Source: Haloarcula marina
Lineage (GTDB): Archaea; Halobacteriota; Halobacteria; Halobacteriales; Haloarculaceae
Direction of reading: 5' to 3'
Length of the DNA stretch: 64,000 nucleotides
NCBI RefSeq assembly: GCF_024218775.1
Contig: NZ_CP100404.1
Location: 62,001-126,000 of the forward strand
Made by a program: the position numbers and the translations under genes. The number at the start of each line of letters is the position of its first letter. The stretch's first letter is position 1. The notes under the pieces were generated by a model. The model had not been told where the DNA came from. It saw only the letters and a program-made list of their open reading frames with translations, and did not search any database. Below, in pieces: positions 7,917 through 16,365 of this stretch.

Positions 7917-9920
7917 ATGGAACTGGAATCGGTGCCGGGCGTCGGGGCGAAGACGGCCGCCGCGCTGCGCGAACTGGACGACCCGGAACGAGCGCTCAGC
8001 GAGGGAGACGTCGCCACGCTCGCCCGGGCACCGGGCATCAGCGAGGGGCGGGCCGCCCGCATCGCCCGGGGGGCGATACGGGCCGACCACGACGACCCCG
8101 GCGGATTCGCCGCGACGCCGCGCGCCCGCGAGATTTTCCGCGACGCGCTCGGCCTCCTGCAGGAACGCACGGTCACCGACTACGCCGCCAAGCGACTGGA
8201 AACGCTGTACCCGAGCGGCGTCCAGAGCCGTATCGAGGAGGTCCGCGCGTTCGCCGAGCGAGCGATGGCCCGGGACCCCGACCCCGCCGTCGCCGAGGCG
8301 CTCGAACACGTCGAACCGCTCGCGGACCCCGCAGACGTACGGGTCCGGGACCGCTGTCTCGCGACGAGCGACGCCGAGCGGTACGCGAAGGCCCAAGACG
8401 CTATCCCCGAGGTGAGCGTCGAAGTCGTCGACGACGCCCGCCAACTGGCCGAACTCGCCCGCTCGTACTCGACAGTGGTCGCGCTGGACGAGGCGTTCGC
8501 GGGGGTCGACGTCGAGGGAGACGTGCGGGTCGAACCCGACGCGCTCGACGAACCGGCCTCGGTCGTCCCCGAACGCGTCCTCACCTTCTTCGCGCGCAAC
8601 CGCGACCGGATTCGCGCCGCCGCGGAGGTACACCGAGTGGCGGGCCTCGACGCGCCCTGTGACCTCGACGCGCTCACGGCGGCCCTCGACAGACTGGGCG
8701 AGGACGGCGAGGTCCGGGGCGACGAGGAGTTGAACCGCCTCGGGACGGCCGTCGACGATTTGGACGCCGCGGCCGCTACCGCCGAGAGCGTCGCCAACGA
8801 CCACCTACGAGAGGCCATCGAGGAACGGGACGTGACCATCGAGGGGACCGACCTCCTCTCACTGGTCGAACGCGGCGCGGGCGTCGACTCGCTGTTGGAC
8901 CGCGAACTGGCCGACGAGTACGCCGCCGCCGTCGAACGGGCGCGGGACCACCTCGTCGACGCCCTCCAGTTGCGCGATACGGAGGCGATGGCGCGCCGAG
9001 CGTTCCCGGACGACCCGACCTATCCGGTCGAACGACAGGAGGACGTGGTGAGTCGCCTCCGGGAGGAACTGACCGCCGCGCGGGACCGCCGCGCGACCAG
9101 ACAGAAGCGCGCGCTGGCCGACGACCTCGCCGAGATGCGGACCGACGCCGAGCGGTTGGTCGCCGACGCGCTGGAACTGGACGTGGAACTGGCCGTCGCT
9201 CGCTTCGCCGCGGACTTCGACTGCACGATGCCCGACGTGACCGACGACGAGGGGTTCGAAATCGCTGGCGGGCGCTCGCCCCTGCTCGACGTGTCCTTCG
9301 AAGCGGTCGAACCGGTCGACTACCGCGTCTCCGGCGTCACGGTCCTCTCCGGGGTCAACAGCGGCGGGAAGACGTCGACCCTCGACCTGGTGGCGCTGGT
9401 GACGACGCTTGCCCACATGGGCCTGCCCGTCCCCGCCGAGTCCGCTCGCGTCGGCCGCGTCGCGGAACTGCACTACCACGCCAAGACCCAGGGGACGCTG
9501 GACGCGGGCGCGTTCGAGGCCACCCTGCGGGAGTTCGGGGACCTCGTCACCGAGATTACGGCCGACCGGCCGGTGATGGTGCTCGTCGACGAACTGGAGT
9601 CCATCACCGAACCCGGCGCGAGCGCGAAGATTATGGCGGGCATCCTCGAAGCGCTGGGCGACCGGCAGGCGACGGCCGTCTTCGTCTCCCACCTCGCGCG
9701 GGACATCCGCGCGGCCGCCGCCACCGAAGTCCGTATCGACGGCATCGAGGCGGTGGGCTTAGAAGACGGCGAACTGCGGGTGAACCGCTCGCCCGTGAAA
9801 GGGAAACTCGCCCGGTCGACGCCGGAACTCATCGTCGAGAAACTGGCCGACGGCGACGGCGAGGACGACGGGACCGACGGCGGCTTCTACGCGGGACTGT
9901 TGGCGAAATTCGACGAGTGA
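7917..9920 (+). CDS. MutS2-like/MutS-family ATPase with N-terminal helix-hairpin-helix
   Basis: The protein has 667 residues. The first 45 form a helix-hairpin-helix pair (SVPGVGAKTAAALRELDD, ARAPGISEGRAARIARG). A long helical lever and clamp region follows to about 440, then a MutS ABC ATPase with Walker A LSGVNSGGKTSTLD near 480, the Q-loop region, and Walker B VMVLVDELESI near 555. The mismatch-recognition and Smr nuclease domains are absent, unlike bacterial MutS1 and MutS2. The family is common in archaea and its role (recombination intermediates or translation rescue) is unproven. An alternative ATG at 7905 would add four residues; 7917 starts at the conserved MELESVPG. Confidence 0.88.
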   Translation: MELESVPGVGAKTAAALRELDDPERALSEGDVATLARAPGISEGRAARIARGAIRADHDDPGGFAATPRAREIFRDALGLLQERTVTDYAAKRLETLYPSGVQSRIEEVRAFAERAMARDPDPAVAEALEHVEPLADPADVRVRDRCLATSDAERYAKAQDAIPEVSVEVVDDARQLAELARSYSTVVALDEAFAGVDVEGDVRVEPDALDEPASVVPERVLTFFARNRDRIRAAAEVHRVAGLDAPCDLDALTAALDRLGEDGEVRGDEELNRLGTAVDDLDAAAATAESVANDHLREAIEERDVTIEGTDLLSLVERGAGVDSLLDRELADEYAAAVERARDHLVDALQLRDTEAMARRAFPDDPTYPVERQEDVVSRLREELTAARDRRATRQKRALADDLAEMRTDAERLVADALELDVELAVARFAADFDCTMPDVTDDEGFEIAGGRSPLLDVSFEAVEPVDYRVSGVTVLSGVNSGGKTSTLDLVALVTTLAHMGLPVPAESARVGRVAELHYHAKTQGTLDAGAFEATLREFGDLVTEITADRPVMVLVDELESITEPGASAKIMAGILEALGDRQATAVFVSHLARDIRAAAATEVRIDGIEAVGLEDGELRVNRSPVKGKLARSTPELIVEKLADGDGEDDGTDGGFYAGLLAKFDE

Positions 9921-10009
9921 CCGCCAGACGGGACGGCTCGGGACGGCAGCGCCGCCGTTTCGCTCGGCGTGGCAAATGGTTAAGTGGTCCGGGAAGCTCG
10001 GTGAAAGTG

Positions 10010-11137
10010 ATGAGCGACGACCCCGAGGAGGGGATGCTCGGGTGGGACGAGTCGGTGTTTCGGGAGGAACACGTCTTCGAAATCGACTGGCTCCCCGAGA
10101 CGTTCAAACACCGAGAGACGCAGATGGAGACGCTGAAGTACTCGCTTCGCCCCGCCGTCCGCGGGTCCCGCCCGCTGAACGTCATCGCGCGCGGGCCGCC
10201 CGGGACGGGCAAGACCACTTCGACGCAGATTCTGTTCGACGAACTGACCGCCCAGACGGACGTGCGCGCGGTGCGGGTCAACTGTCAGGTCGACTCGACG
10301 CGCTACGCCGTCTTCTCGCGGCTGTTCGCCGAGATTTTCGAGTACGAACCCCCGTCCTCGGGCATCTCCTTCAAGAAGCTCTTCTCGCAGATTACGGACA
10401 AACTCGTCGAGGAAGACGAGGTGCTGGTCGTCGCGTTAGACGACGTGAACTACCTCTTCTACGAGTCCGAGGCCAGCGACACGCTGTACTCGCTGTTGCG
10501 CGCCCACGAGGCCCACTCCGGGGCGAAAATCGGTGTCATCTGCATCTCGTCGGACCTCGACTTGGACGTCATCGACGCCCTCGATACGCGAGTGCAGTCG
10601 GTGTTTCGCCCCGAGGAAGTGTACTTCAACAAGTACGGGCAGGCCGAAATCGTCGACATCCTCGACGAACGCGTCGAACGCGGCTTCGTCGAGGGCGTCG
10701 TCGGCCCCGCCGTCTTGGACCGGGTGGCCGAACTGACCGAGGAGCAGGGCGGTGACCTCCGGGTCGGCATCGACCTCCTGCGGCGGGCCGGGATGAACGC
10801 CGAGATGCGCGCCTCGCGGTCTGTCGAGGTACAGGACGTGGAGGCGGCCTACGACAAGTCGAAGTACGTCCACCTCTCGCGACGGTTACGGGAACTGTCG
10901 GACTCCGAAGCGGCGCTCGTCGAGGTCATCGCCGACCACGACGGCAAGCGCGCGGGCGACATCTACGAGGTGTTCAACGAGACGACCGGACTTGGGTACA
11001 CCCGCTACTCCGAGATAATCAACAAACTCGACCAGTTGGGCATCATCGACGCCGACTACACCGAAGTCGAGGGGCGCGGCCGGTCGCGGGAGTTGACGCT
11101 GAACTACGACGCCGACGCCGTCCTCGAACGGTTGTAG
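10010..11137 (+). CDS. Orc1/Cdc6-family replication initiator
   Basis: This 375-residue AAA+ protein has Walker A GPPGTGKTTST near residue 63, Walker B VVALDDVN near 141, a sensor segment DTRVQSVFRPEEVYF, and a C-terminal winged helix from about 290 (LRELSDSEAALVEVIADHDG, then VFNETTGLGYTRYSEIINKL). Family members bind origin recognition boxes and load MCM. I see no origin-type repeats on either side, so this is probably one of the several Orc paralogues of haloarchaea not sitting at an active origin. Start at ATG 10010, which follows a weak GGTGAAAG. Confidence 0.93.
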   Translation: MSDDPEEGMLGWDESVFREEHVFEIDWLPETFKHRETQMETLKYSLRPAVRGSRPLNVIARGPPGTGKTTSTQILFDELTAQTDVRAVRVNCQVDSTRYAVFSRLFAEIFEYEPPSSGISFKKLFSQITDKLVEEDEVLVVALDDVNYLFYESEASDTLYSLLRAHEAHSGAKIGVICISSDLDLDVIDALDTRVQSVFRPEEVYFNKYGQAEIVDILDERVERGFVEGVVGPAVLDRVAELTEEQGGDLRVGIDLLRRAGMNAEMRASRSVEVQDVEAAYDKSKYVHLSRRLRELSDSEAALVEVIADHDGKRAGDIYEVFNETTGLGYTRYSEIINKLDQLGIIDADYTEVEGRGRSRELTLNYDADAVLERL

Positions 11138-11205
11138 GCGGCGTCGCCGCACGCAGCGAAGCGGTGGGTCGGTGGGCCGAAACGGCGGGGGACCGACGAC
11201 GCCGC

Positions 11206-11697
11206 TCAGGCCCGGCCGGTCAGCGGGCAGATGAAGTACTCGGGCGGGCCGAAATCCGTCGTCCCTTCCTCGGTGTCGATGTAGTCGGCGTCCAGTACGT
11301 CCTCGTCGCTCGCGACCGGCGCGTCGTCGTTGAACGCGTCGACATCCGTCACTTCGGCGCTGTAGGTGACCCACTTGCCGCCGTTCCAGTCCCGGTCACC
11401 GGGTGCCGATTCGGAGACGAACGGCGACAGTTGGTCGTCGCTCACGTCGCCGTTGGCGACGATGGCCTGCTGGCCGTCGTGGAGGAAGTACAGTCTGTCT
11501 TCGGGGTCGGGTCGCTCGTCTAAGACGCGGACGACGGTCGTCCGCCACAACTCGCCGTTGGCGTAGACGCGGCCGAACTCGCGCCCGTTGCCGTTCTGTG
11601 CGGCCGCCGCCCCGGCGACGCTCACGCCCGTCGCGGCCACCGCGAGGGCCGCCCCGGCGCGGAGAACGGTTCGTCTGGTCGGTGTTGGTTCGTCCAT
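11206..11697 (-). CDS. Tat-exported haloarchaeal protein of unknown function
   Basis: The protein has 163 residues. A twin-arginine signal TRRTVLRAGAALAVAATGVSVAG is followed by an AAAQNGN cleavage region with no lipobox Cys, so it is probably secreted or envelope-bound. The mature part is acidic, with a VYANGELWRTTVVRVLDERPDPEDRLYFL core and one late Cys (YFICPLTGRA). I recognise no known fold. It follows orc1 convergently. The ATG at 11697 places the arginine pair about 8 residues in; an upstream ATG at 11706 adds three residues. Confidence 0.8.
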   Translation of the reverse strand: MDEPTPTRRTVLRAGAALAVAATGVSVAGAAAAQNGNGREFGRVYANGELWRTTVVRVLDERPDPEDRLYFLHDGQQAIVANGDVSDDQLSPFVSESAPGDRDWNGGKWVTYSAEVTDVDAFNDDAPVASDEDVLDADYIDTEEGTTDFGPPEYFICPLTGRA

Positions 11698-11831
11698 AGG
11701 TAGCACGGGAGGGTGACTCCCATCGACGACGACGAACGGACGCTAAAAAGCCGTTTTTCGAAGTTCGGGTCGAGTCTGCGCCGGGTTGTCCCAGATTCGC
11801 TGACAACTCTCTCCCAACTTCGGGCCGACTC

Positions 11832-12617
11832 TCACTCCAGTCGCTCGAACGTCTTCTCGGCCCATCGAATCGCGTAGTCCGCGCCGTACTCGTGGTACGC
11901 CGCCGTATCGAGCGCCGCGAACGGTGCGGGCAGGTCCAGACCGTGTTTGACGCCGCTACAGGCCAGTTCCGCGGCGGCCGCGAAGTCGGTCTGACCGCGC
12001 GCGAGTTCGCCGGGGAGGTCCGAGAGCCGGGGTGTCAGCCGTTCTCCGGCGTCGACCCACGCGTCGGACAGGTCGGGGTAGTCGTCGGCCCACGTCCGGA
12101 ACACCGCGCGAGTCTGGCGACCCAGGTACGCGTCGTACAGCGCCGCCGCGAGTTGGTACGTCCCGGCGGCGTCGAGTCGCGTGTCGGTGACGCTCGCGAA
12201 CTCCGGGTAGCGCTCGCCGAAGAACCCGAGGAAGTGTTCGGGTTCGTCCAGACTCACCTCGACCAGGGCTTCGGCGACGAGAAAGTCCACGAACGCCTCG
12301 GGAGAGGTCTCCAGCCGCGGTTTGACGAACACGCAGGGCGGGTCGGTCTGGTGGGTCCACGCCACGCCGCCGTCGCCGGGCATCCCGATGGTCAGGTCGC
12401 CGCCCGCGAACCGCCGGAGTTCCGACGGCGCGTTCTCGGGGACCCACGACGGGTCGTACGAGACTGGGTCGACGCTATCGGTCACGAGGAGGAGTTCCTC
12501 GGCGACGGCCGGGTCCAGCGTCTCGAAGTCCCGAGCGCAGTTCAACACGAGCGCATCGGGCGCGTAGGCGTCGCGGACCGCTGGTAGCTCTCCCGAGAGC
12601 GAGCGCTCGGTGAACAT
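11832..12617 (-). CDS. Conserved haloarchaeal protein, function unknown
   Basis: This 261-residue protein has no membrane segment, signal or known catalytic motif. It begins MFTERSLSGELPAVRDAYAPDALVLNCARDFETLDP, which looks like the start of a compact conserved domain, and ends with a helical part (AAAELACSGVKHGLDLPAPFAALDTAAYHEYGADY). Its ATG directly abuts the stop of a 31-residue membrane peptide (TAGATG), so the two are co-transcribed and probably translationally coupled. I cannot assign a function. Confidence 0.75.
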   Translation of the reverse strand: MFTERSLSGELPAVRDAYAPDALVLNCARDFETLDPAVAEELLLVTDSVDPVSYDPSWVPENAPSELRRFAGGDLTIGMPGDGGVAWTHQTDPPCVFVKPRLETSPEAFVDFLVAEALVEVSLDEPEHFLGFFGERYPEFASVTDTRLDAAGTYQLAAALYDAYLGRQTRAVFRTWADDYPDLSDAWVDAGERLTPRLSDLPGELARGQTDFAAAAELACSGVKHGLDLPAPFAALDTAAYHEYGADYAIRWAEKTFERLE

Positions 12618-12713
12618 CTACGCCGAGAACAGAATCAGGTTCGCGACGATGGCGACCGACAGCAGTGCGGATACAGCGATTGTCCCGAGGACGAGTTTCG
12701 TTGCCGTGCTCAT
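12618..12713 (-). CDS. 31-residue single-span membrane peptide
   Basis: Reading the minus strand from the ATG at 12713 gives MSTATKLVLGTIAVSALLS, continuing VAIVANLILFSA and a TAG at 12618. It is one hydrophobic helix with a short polar N-terminus. Support comes from its position: a TATA-like element lies 24-32 bases upstream, making a leaderless transcript that starts at this ATG, and its stop is directly followed by the ATG of the 261-residue gene. Such peptides are easily missed by annotation pipelines. No function can be inferred. Confidence 0.65.
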   Translation of the reverse strand: MSTATKLVLGTIAVSALLSVAIVANLILFSA

Positions 12714-12736
12714 GTCACTGGGTATCGCAGGCCCGG

Positions 12737-12745
12737 CATTAAACC
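12737..12745 (-). promoter_or_regulatory. TATA-like element for the 12713-11832 operon
   Basis: On the minus strand the sequence reads GGTTTAATG, with TTTAAT centred about 27 bases before the ATG at 12713. The same kind of element (GGTTTAATAG) precedes the MaoC gene at 22150. Confidence 0.5.
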
Positions 12746-12784
12746 TTGAGAAACGACTACGTGCTTGCCGGACACCGGTTCCGT

Positions 12785-13177
12785 ATGGACAGACGACACG
12801 TTTCGACGGGGACCGAGTGGGAACGGCAAGTCGGGTACTCGCGGGCGATACGCGCCGGGAACACCGTCCGCGTCGCGGGGACTATCGCCATCGACGACGA
12901 CGGCGCGGTGGTCACGCCCGGGAAGCCGTACGAACAGACCCGGCACGCGCTAGGCATCGTCACCGACGCACTCGACGAACTGGACGCCAGCGCCGCCGAC
13001 GTGGTGGCGACCCGACTGTACGTCACCGACATGCGCCAGCAGGAAGCGGTCGGCCGCGCACACGAGGAGGTGTTCGGGGACGTGCGGCCCGCGGCGACGA
13101 TGGTCGAAGTGTCGGGGTTGGCGGCCGACGGGGCCGTGGTGGAGGTAGAAGCCGAGGCGGTCGTAGCGCGGGACTGA
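12785..13177 (+). CDS. RidA/YjgF-family protein
   Basis: This 130-residue protein shows the RidA fold: RAIRAGNTVRVAGTIAIDDDG at the start, YEQTRHALGIVTDALDELDAS in the middle helix, VVATRLYVTDM, and the signature RPAATMVEVSGLA. Its Arg binds the carboxylate of 2-aminoacrylate and related enamines in deaminating RidA proteins. A role in clearing reactive enamine or imine intermediates is likely, but haloarchaea carry several paralogues. Start ATG 12785, since the conserved region begins there. Confidence 0.9.
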   Translation: MDRRHVSTGTEWERQVGYSRAIRAGNTVRVAGTIAIDDDGAVVTPGKPYEQTRHALGIVTDALDELDASAADVVATRLYVTDMRQQEAVGRAHEEVFGDVRPAATMVEVSGLAADGAVVEVEAEAVVARD

Positions 13178-13189
13178 GAACGCGGGGCC

Positions 13190-14656
13190 TCAGTCGTCGG
13201 CCGAACCGACGGCCGACCGTCGGGCCACGTCGCGCCACTTCCCGGTCCAGAAGCGACCGGTGTTGACCGCCGCCTTCAGGTAGAAGTCCCCGACGAGCGC
13301 GACGAAGATGGCCGGGAGGCCGAGGCCGAGCCCCGGCGAGAGGGTGGCCCCGACCAGCGGGACGGTGACGACGGCCGAGGTCGGGAGTGCGAGCATCGCC
13401 ACGGGGAGGCGGAAGCAATAGCCGCCCAGAACCGTGCCGTAGAGCGGCCAGCGGGTGTCGCCCGCGCCGCGGAGACTGCCCCGCATCGTCCGGGAGACGG
13501 AGAACCCGGCGACGATGAGGCCGAACACCCTGACGAACTGCGCGGCGAGGCCGGGATACTCGGTGCCGAACAGCGAGACGATGGGACGGGCGAACGTGAC
13601 GATGACGGCGGCGATAGCCAACTGGACGGCGAGCGCCACCCGGAGGGTCTGCCAGCCGTACTCCGTCGCCGAGTCCTCGTCGCCGGACCCGAGGTGCTGA
13701 CCCACGAGCGTCGAGGCGGCCGTCGCGTACCCCCACGCGGGCATCAGCGCCAGTAGCATCACCCGCCGACCGATGGCGTAGGCGGCCAGCGTCGGCGTCC
13801 CCAGCACCCCGAGGACGAACAGGAACGGGAAGCGGGCAAAGGTCTGGAGCAGGCGCATCCCGGACAGTGGCAGGGCCACGCGGACGATTTCGGTCAGGAG
13901 TTCGAGGTCGAACTGCGGGCCCCGAAGCGGGAGGCGGACGGCGTAGCGCCCGGAGACGAGCAACGCGAAGAAGATGGTCGCCGCGAGCGTGTTCGCGACG
14001 GCCGTGCCGATGGCCGCCCCCGCGATGTCGAGTCGAGGGAACGGCCCGAGGCCGAAGATGAGGACGGCGTTGAGGACGACGTTCGTCGGCAGGGTCAGGA
14101 GGCGGACGTACATCGGCGTCCGGGTGTCCGCGCTACCCGCCAGCGCCCGCGAGGCGACCATGCTCCAGAAGCGCGGGGCCATCGACAGCATCACGATGGA
14201 GAGGTACGTCGCCCCGAAGTCGACGGTGGTCGGGTCGTCGGCGAGAACCCCGACCAAGAACTCGGGATAGAGCCACGAGACCGCAGTGAGGGGCGCGGAG
14301 ATGAGCAAGGCGAGCCACAGCGACTGCTTGACCGCGACGTTCGCTCGACGGGGCTGGCCGCTCCCCTGCAACCGGGAGACGACGCTGATGGTCCCGGAGG
14401 AGACGGCGAGTGAGAGGCCGAAACCGACGAAGTAGTACTGAAAGCCGAGTTCCAGCCCCGCGATGGCGGCGTCGCCCAGCGCGATACCGACCATCAGGAA
14501 GTCCGCGAGTCGGAGGAGGATGCGCAGGCCGCCCGTGACCATCACCGGCGCGGCGAGGTCCGTCGCTTCGGTGGCCTTCTCCCGGTCGACGAGGCCGGCG
14601 CGGGCCAGGACGGCGGGGACGCCACGGACGAATCTGCTGAGGAGGCGGCGAACCAT
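13190..14656 (-). CDS. MATE-family multidrug efflux transporter
   Basis: This 488-residue protein has about 12 hydrophobic helices in two similar halves. Recognisable MATE segments include VSRLQGSGQPRRANVAVKQSL in the first half and STLVGQHLGSGDEDSATEYGWQ in the second (the paired G-x-x-x-A-x-x-G-type loops), and SVSRTMRGSLRGAGDTRWPL. It probably exports cationic or organic compounds using a Na+ or H+ gradient. The C-terminus ends close to the convergent RidA gene. The N-terminal tail is about 30 polar residues. Confidence 0.92.
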   Translation of the reverse strand: MVRRLLSRFVRGVPAVLARAGLVDREKATEATDLAAPVMVTGGLRILLRLADFLMVGIALGDAAIAGLELGFQYYFVGFGLSLAVSSGTISVVSRLQGSGQPRRANVAVKQSLWLALLISAPLTAVSWLYPEFLVGVLADDPTTVDFGATYLSIVMLSMAPRFWSMVASRALAGSADTRTPMYVRLLTLPTNVVLNAVLIFGLGPFPRLDIAGAAIGTAVANTLAATIFFALLVSGRYAVRLPLRGPQFDLELLTEIVRVALPLSGMRLLQTFARFPFLFVLGVLGTPTLAAYAIGRRVMLLALMPAWGYATAASTLVGQHLGSGDEDSATEYGWQTLRVALAVQLAIAAVIVTFARPIVSLFGTEYPGLAAQFVRVFGLIVAGFSVSRTMRGSLRGAGDTRWPLYGTVLGGYCFRLPVAMLALPTSAVVTVPLVGATLSPGLGLGLPAIFVALVGDFYLKAAVNTGRFWTGKWRDVARRSAVGSADD

Positions 14657-14699
14657 CTACCCGTAGTCTTGACGCGACGGCCCTGACAGTTTCGGACCG

Positions 14700-14942
14700 T
14701 CAGGGGATCAACTGCTCGCCGTCGTCGTCGTAGACGGCGATGGCCTCGACGGGACAGGCCCGCGCGGCGAACTTCGCGTCGAACTCGGCGTCCTCGGGAA
14801 TCTCCCGGACGAACACGCCGTCTTCCTCCTCGCTGTCCGTGAGGACCGCCTTCCCGGCGTCCTCGTCTCGCTCGAACGCGTCCCACTCCGCGACACACTG
14901 GAACATCCCGATACACGTGTCGCGGTCGTATTCGATGTGCAT
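14700..14942 (-). CDS. Small [3Fe-4S]-type ferredoxin
   Basis: This 80-residue acidic protein carries Cys10 and Cys16 (CIGMFQC) and Cys63 in ARACPVEAIAVYD. The middle Cys of a [4Fe-4S] C-x2-C-x2-C motif is Met13, so a [3Fe-4S] cluster is expected, as in ferredoxins serving cytochrome P450s and similar oxygenases. An acidic insertion of about 30 residues separates the two halves. It lies between the MATE and sensor genes on the same strand; no obvious redox partner is adjacent. Confidence 0.9.
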   Translation of the reverse strand: MHIEYDRDTCIGMFQCVAEWDAFERDEDAGKAVLTDSEEEDGVFVREIPEDAEFDAKFAARACPVEAIAVYDDDGEQLIP

Positions 14943-14995
14943 ATCCGCCCTTGGCCGCTGACGGGCAAAGGCGTTCCCCTCCCCCGGTCACTGGC

Positions 14996-16282
14996 TCACG
15001 CCTCGGTGAGGCGGTCGAACGCGGCGACGACCGACTGGCCGACGATTTCCAAGAGGTCCCGGTCACTGCCGTCGAAGGCGTCGGGTTCGACCGACGCCAC
15101 CGACAGGAGGCCGTGGTCGCCGAGCGGAAAGAGGAACACCGTCTCGAAGGCGTCGGTTGGCGAGTCGTCACGGGTCGCGTAGTCGTCGACGACCCGTGGA
15201 TTCCCCTCCCGAAACGCCGTCATCTCGACGGTTTCGGGGCCGAGCCTGACCGATTGGGTCGCCTCGCGGGAGATGGCGACTCGGTCGGTCGCCGCCTCCG
15301 TGGCCACGAGCGTGCGGAGTTCGCCGTCGACGTAGTCGAAGACGGCGGCGAGCGGTTCGTCCAAGACGTCCGAGACGACACCCACCGCAGTTCGGGCGAC
15401 GGCCGTCCTCGAATCCGCGGTCAACAGGTCGCGGGTCGCCTCGTTGAGCGCTTCCAGTCGGCGTTCGCGTCGGTACTGGTCGGTCACGTCCCTGATGACG
15501 ACCTGCGCCGCGGGATTGCCGTCGTAGACGACCGGCGTCCCGCGACTCTCGACCCGGCGTTGCTCGCCGTCCCGCCGGACAAGTCGCCAACTCAGCCACC
15601 CGGTGTCGCCCTGACCCGAGACTGCCTCAGCCATCCGGGCACCGACGCGCTCGCGGTCGTCGGGGTGGACGTAGATCAGCGCGTCGGCCCGGTAGATGTC
15701 CGTCGGGGCGTCGACGCCGAGGAGTTCGACCGTGCGCTGATTCGCGTACACCACGTCCTCGCCGTAGTGGACGAGAATCGCGTGCGGGGACGCCTCGACC
15801 AGCGTCCGATACCGGAGTTCCGTCTCCTCGCGGGCCTGCTCCGAGCGACGACGAGCGACGGCGTTGTCGATGCGGTTCGCGAGCACGTCGTACTGCTCGC
15901 TGGTCGTCCGCTTCTGGAGGTAGTCGGTGACGCCAGCAGAGATGGCGTCGCTGGCTATCTCCTCGCTCCCGCGTCCGGTGTAGAGGATGAACGGAATCGT
16001 CGGGTCGGCGTCCTGCACCGACCGGAGCAGCGCCAACCCGTCCATGCCGGGCATCTCGTAGTCGCTGACCACGCAGTCCACGTCGTCCTCGGCAACGGTT
16101 TCCAGCGCCTCGGCCCCGCTCTCGACGACTGTCACGTCGAACCGGTCGCGCCGCTTTTCGAGGTGTAGCGACGTCACGTCCGCGATGTCCGGTTCGTCGT
16201 CGACCAGGAGCACACGGACCGCCTCGTCGGACCGCGCGCGCTGACTCCGACGGTCGGTGGCCCCACCTACCTCGTCACCCAT
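14996..16282 (-). CDS. REC-PAS-GAF signalling protein without kinase domain
   Basis: This 428-residue protein starts with a receiver domain (VLLVDDEPDIA acid pair, phosphoacceptor Asp near 74 in VVSDYEMPG, Lys in DYLQKRTT). A PAS domain follows at about 155-280 (LVEASPHAILVHYGEDVVYANQ, RDVTDQYRRER) and a GAF domain at about 290-425. There is no histidine kinase or DNA-binding domain, so it probably receives phosphate from a separate kinase and senses a small molecule, acting through protein contacts. This layout is common in haloarchaea. Divergent from Hel308. Confidence 0.9.
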   Translation of the reverse strand: MGDEVGGATDRRSQRARSDEAVRVLLVDDEPDIADVTSLHLEKRRDRFDVTVVESGAEALETVAEDDVDCVVSDYEMPGMDGLALLRSVQDADPTIPFILYTGRGSEEIASDAISAGVTDYLQKRTTSEQYDVLANRIDNAVARRRSEQAREETELRYRTLVEASPHAILVHYGEDVVYANQRTVELLGVDAPTDIYRADALIYVHPDDRERVGARMAEAVSGQGDTGWLSWRLVRRDGEQRRVESRGTPVVYDGNPAAQVVIRDVTDQYRRERRLEALNEATRDLLTADSRTAVARTAVGVVSDVLDEPLAAVFDYVDGELRTLVATEAATDRVAISREATQSVRLGPETVEMTAFREGNPRVVDDYATRDDSPTDAFETVFLFPLGDHGLLSVASVEPDAFDGSDRDLLEIVGQSVVAAFDRLTEA

Positions 16283-16330
16283 GCCCCCCGGTTACGATTG
16301 ACGGGACATAGCAGTTTGGGCCGTGCCGAC

Positions 16331-16336
16331 AGTTTA
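16331..16336 (+). promoter_or_regulatory. TATA-like box for the hel308-cgi121 operon
   Basis: TTTAAA lies 30-35 bases before the ATG at 16366, followed by GC-rich sequence, consistent with a very short leader. Confidence 0.5.
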
Positions 16337-16365
16337 AATCCGGGCGGGTGCCAACGGGGGGCGTA

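Noticed and set aside
9920-11205. Replication origin next to orc1/cdc6
   Set aside because: Neither flank shows repeated origin recognition boxes, an AT-rich unwinding element or a long intergenic space.
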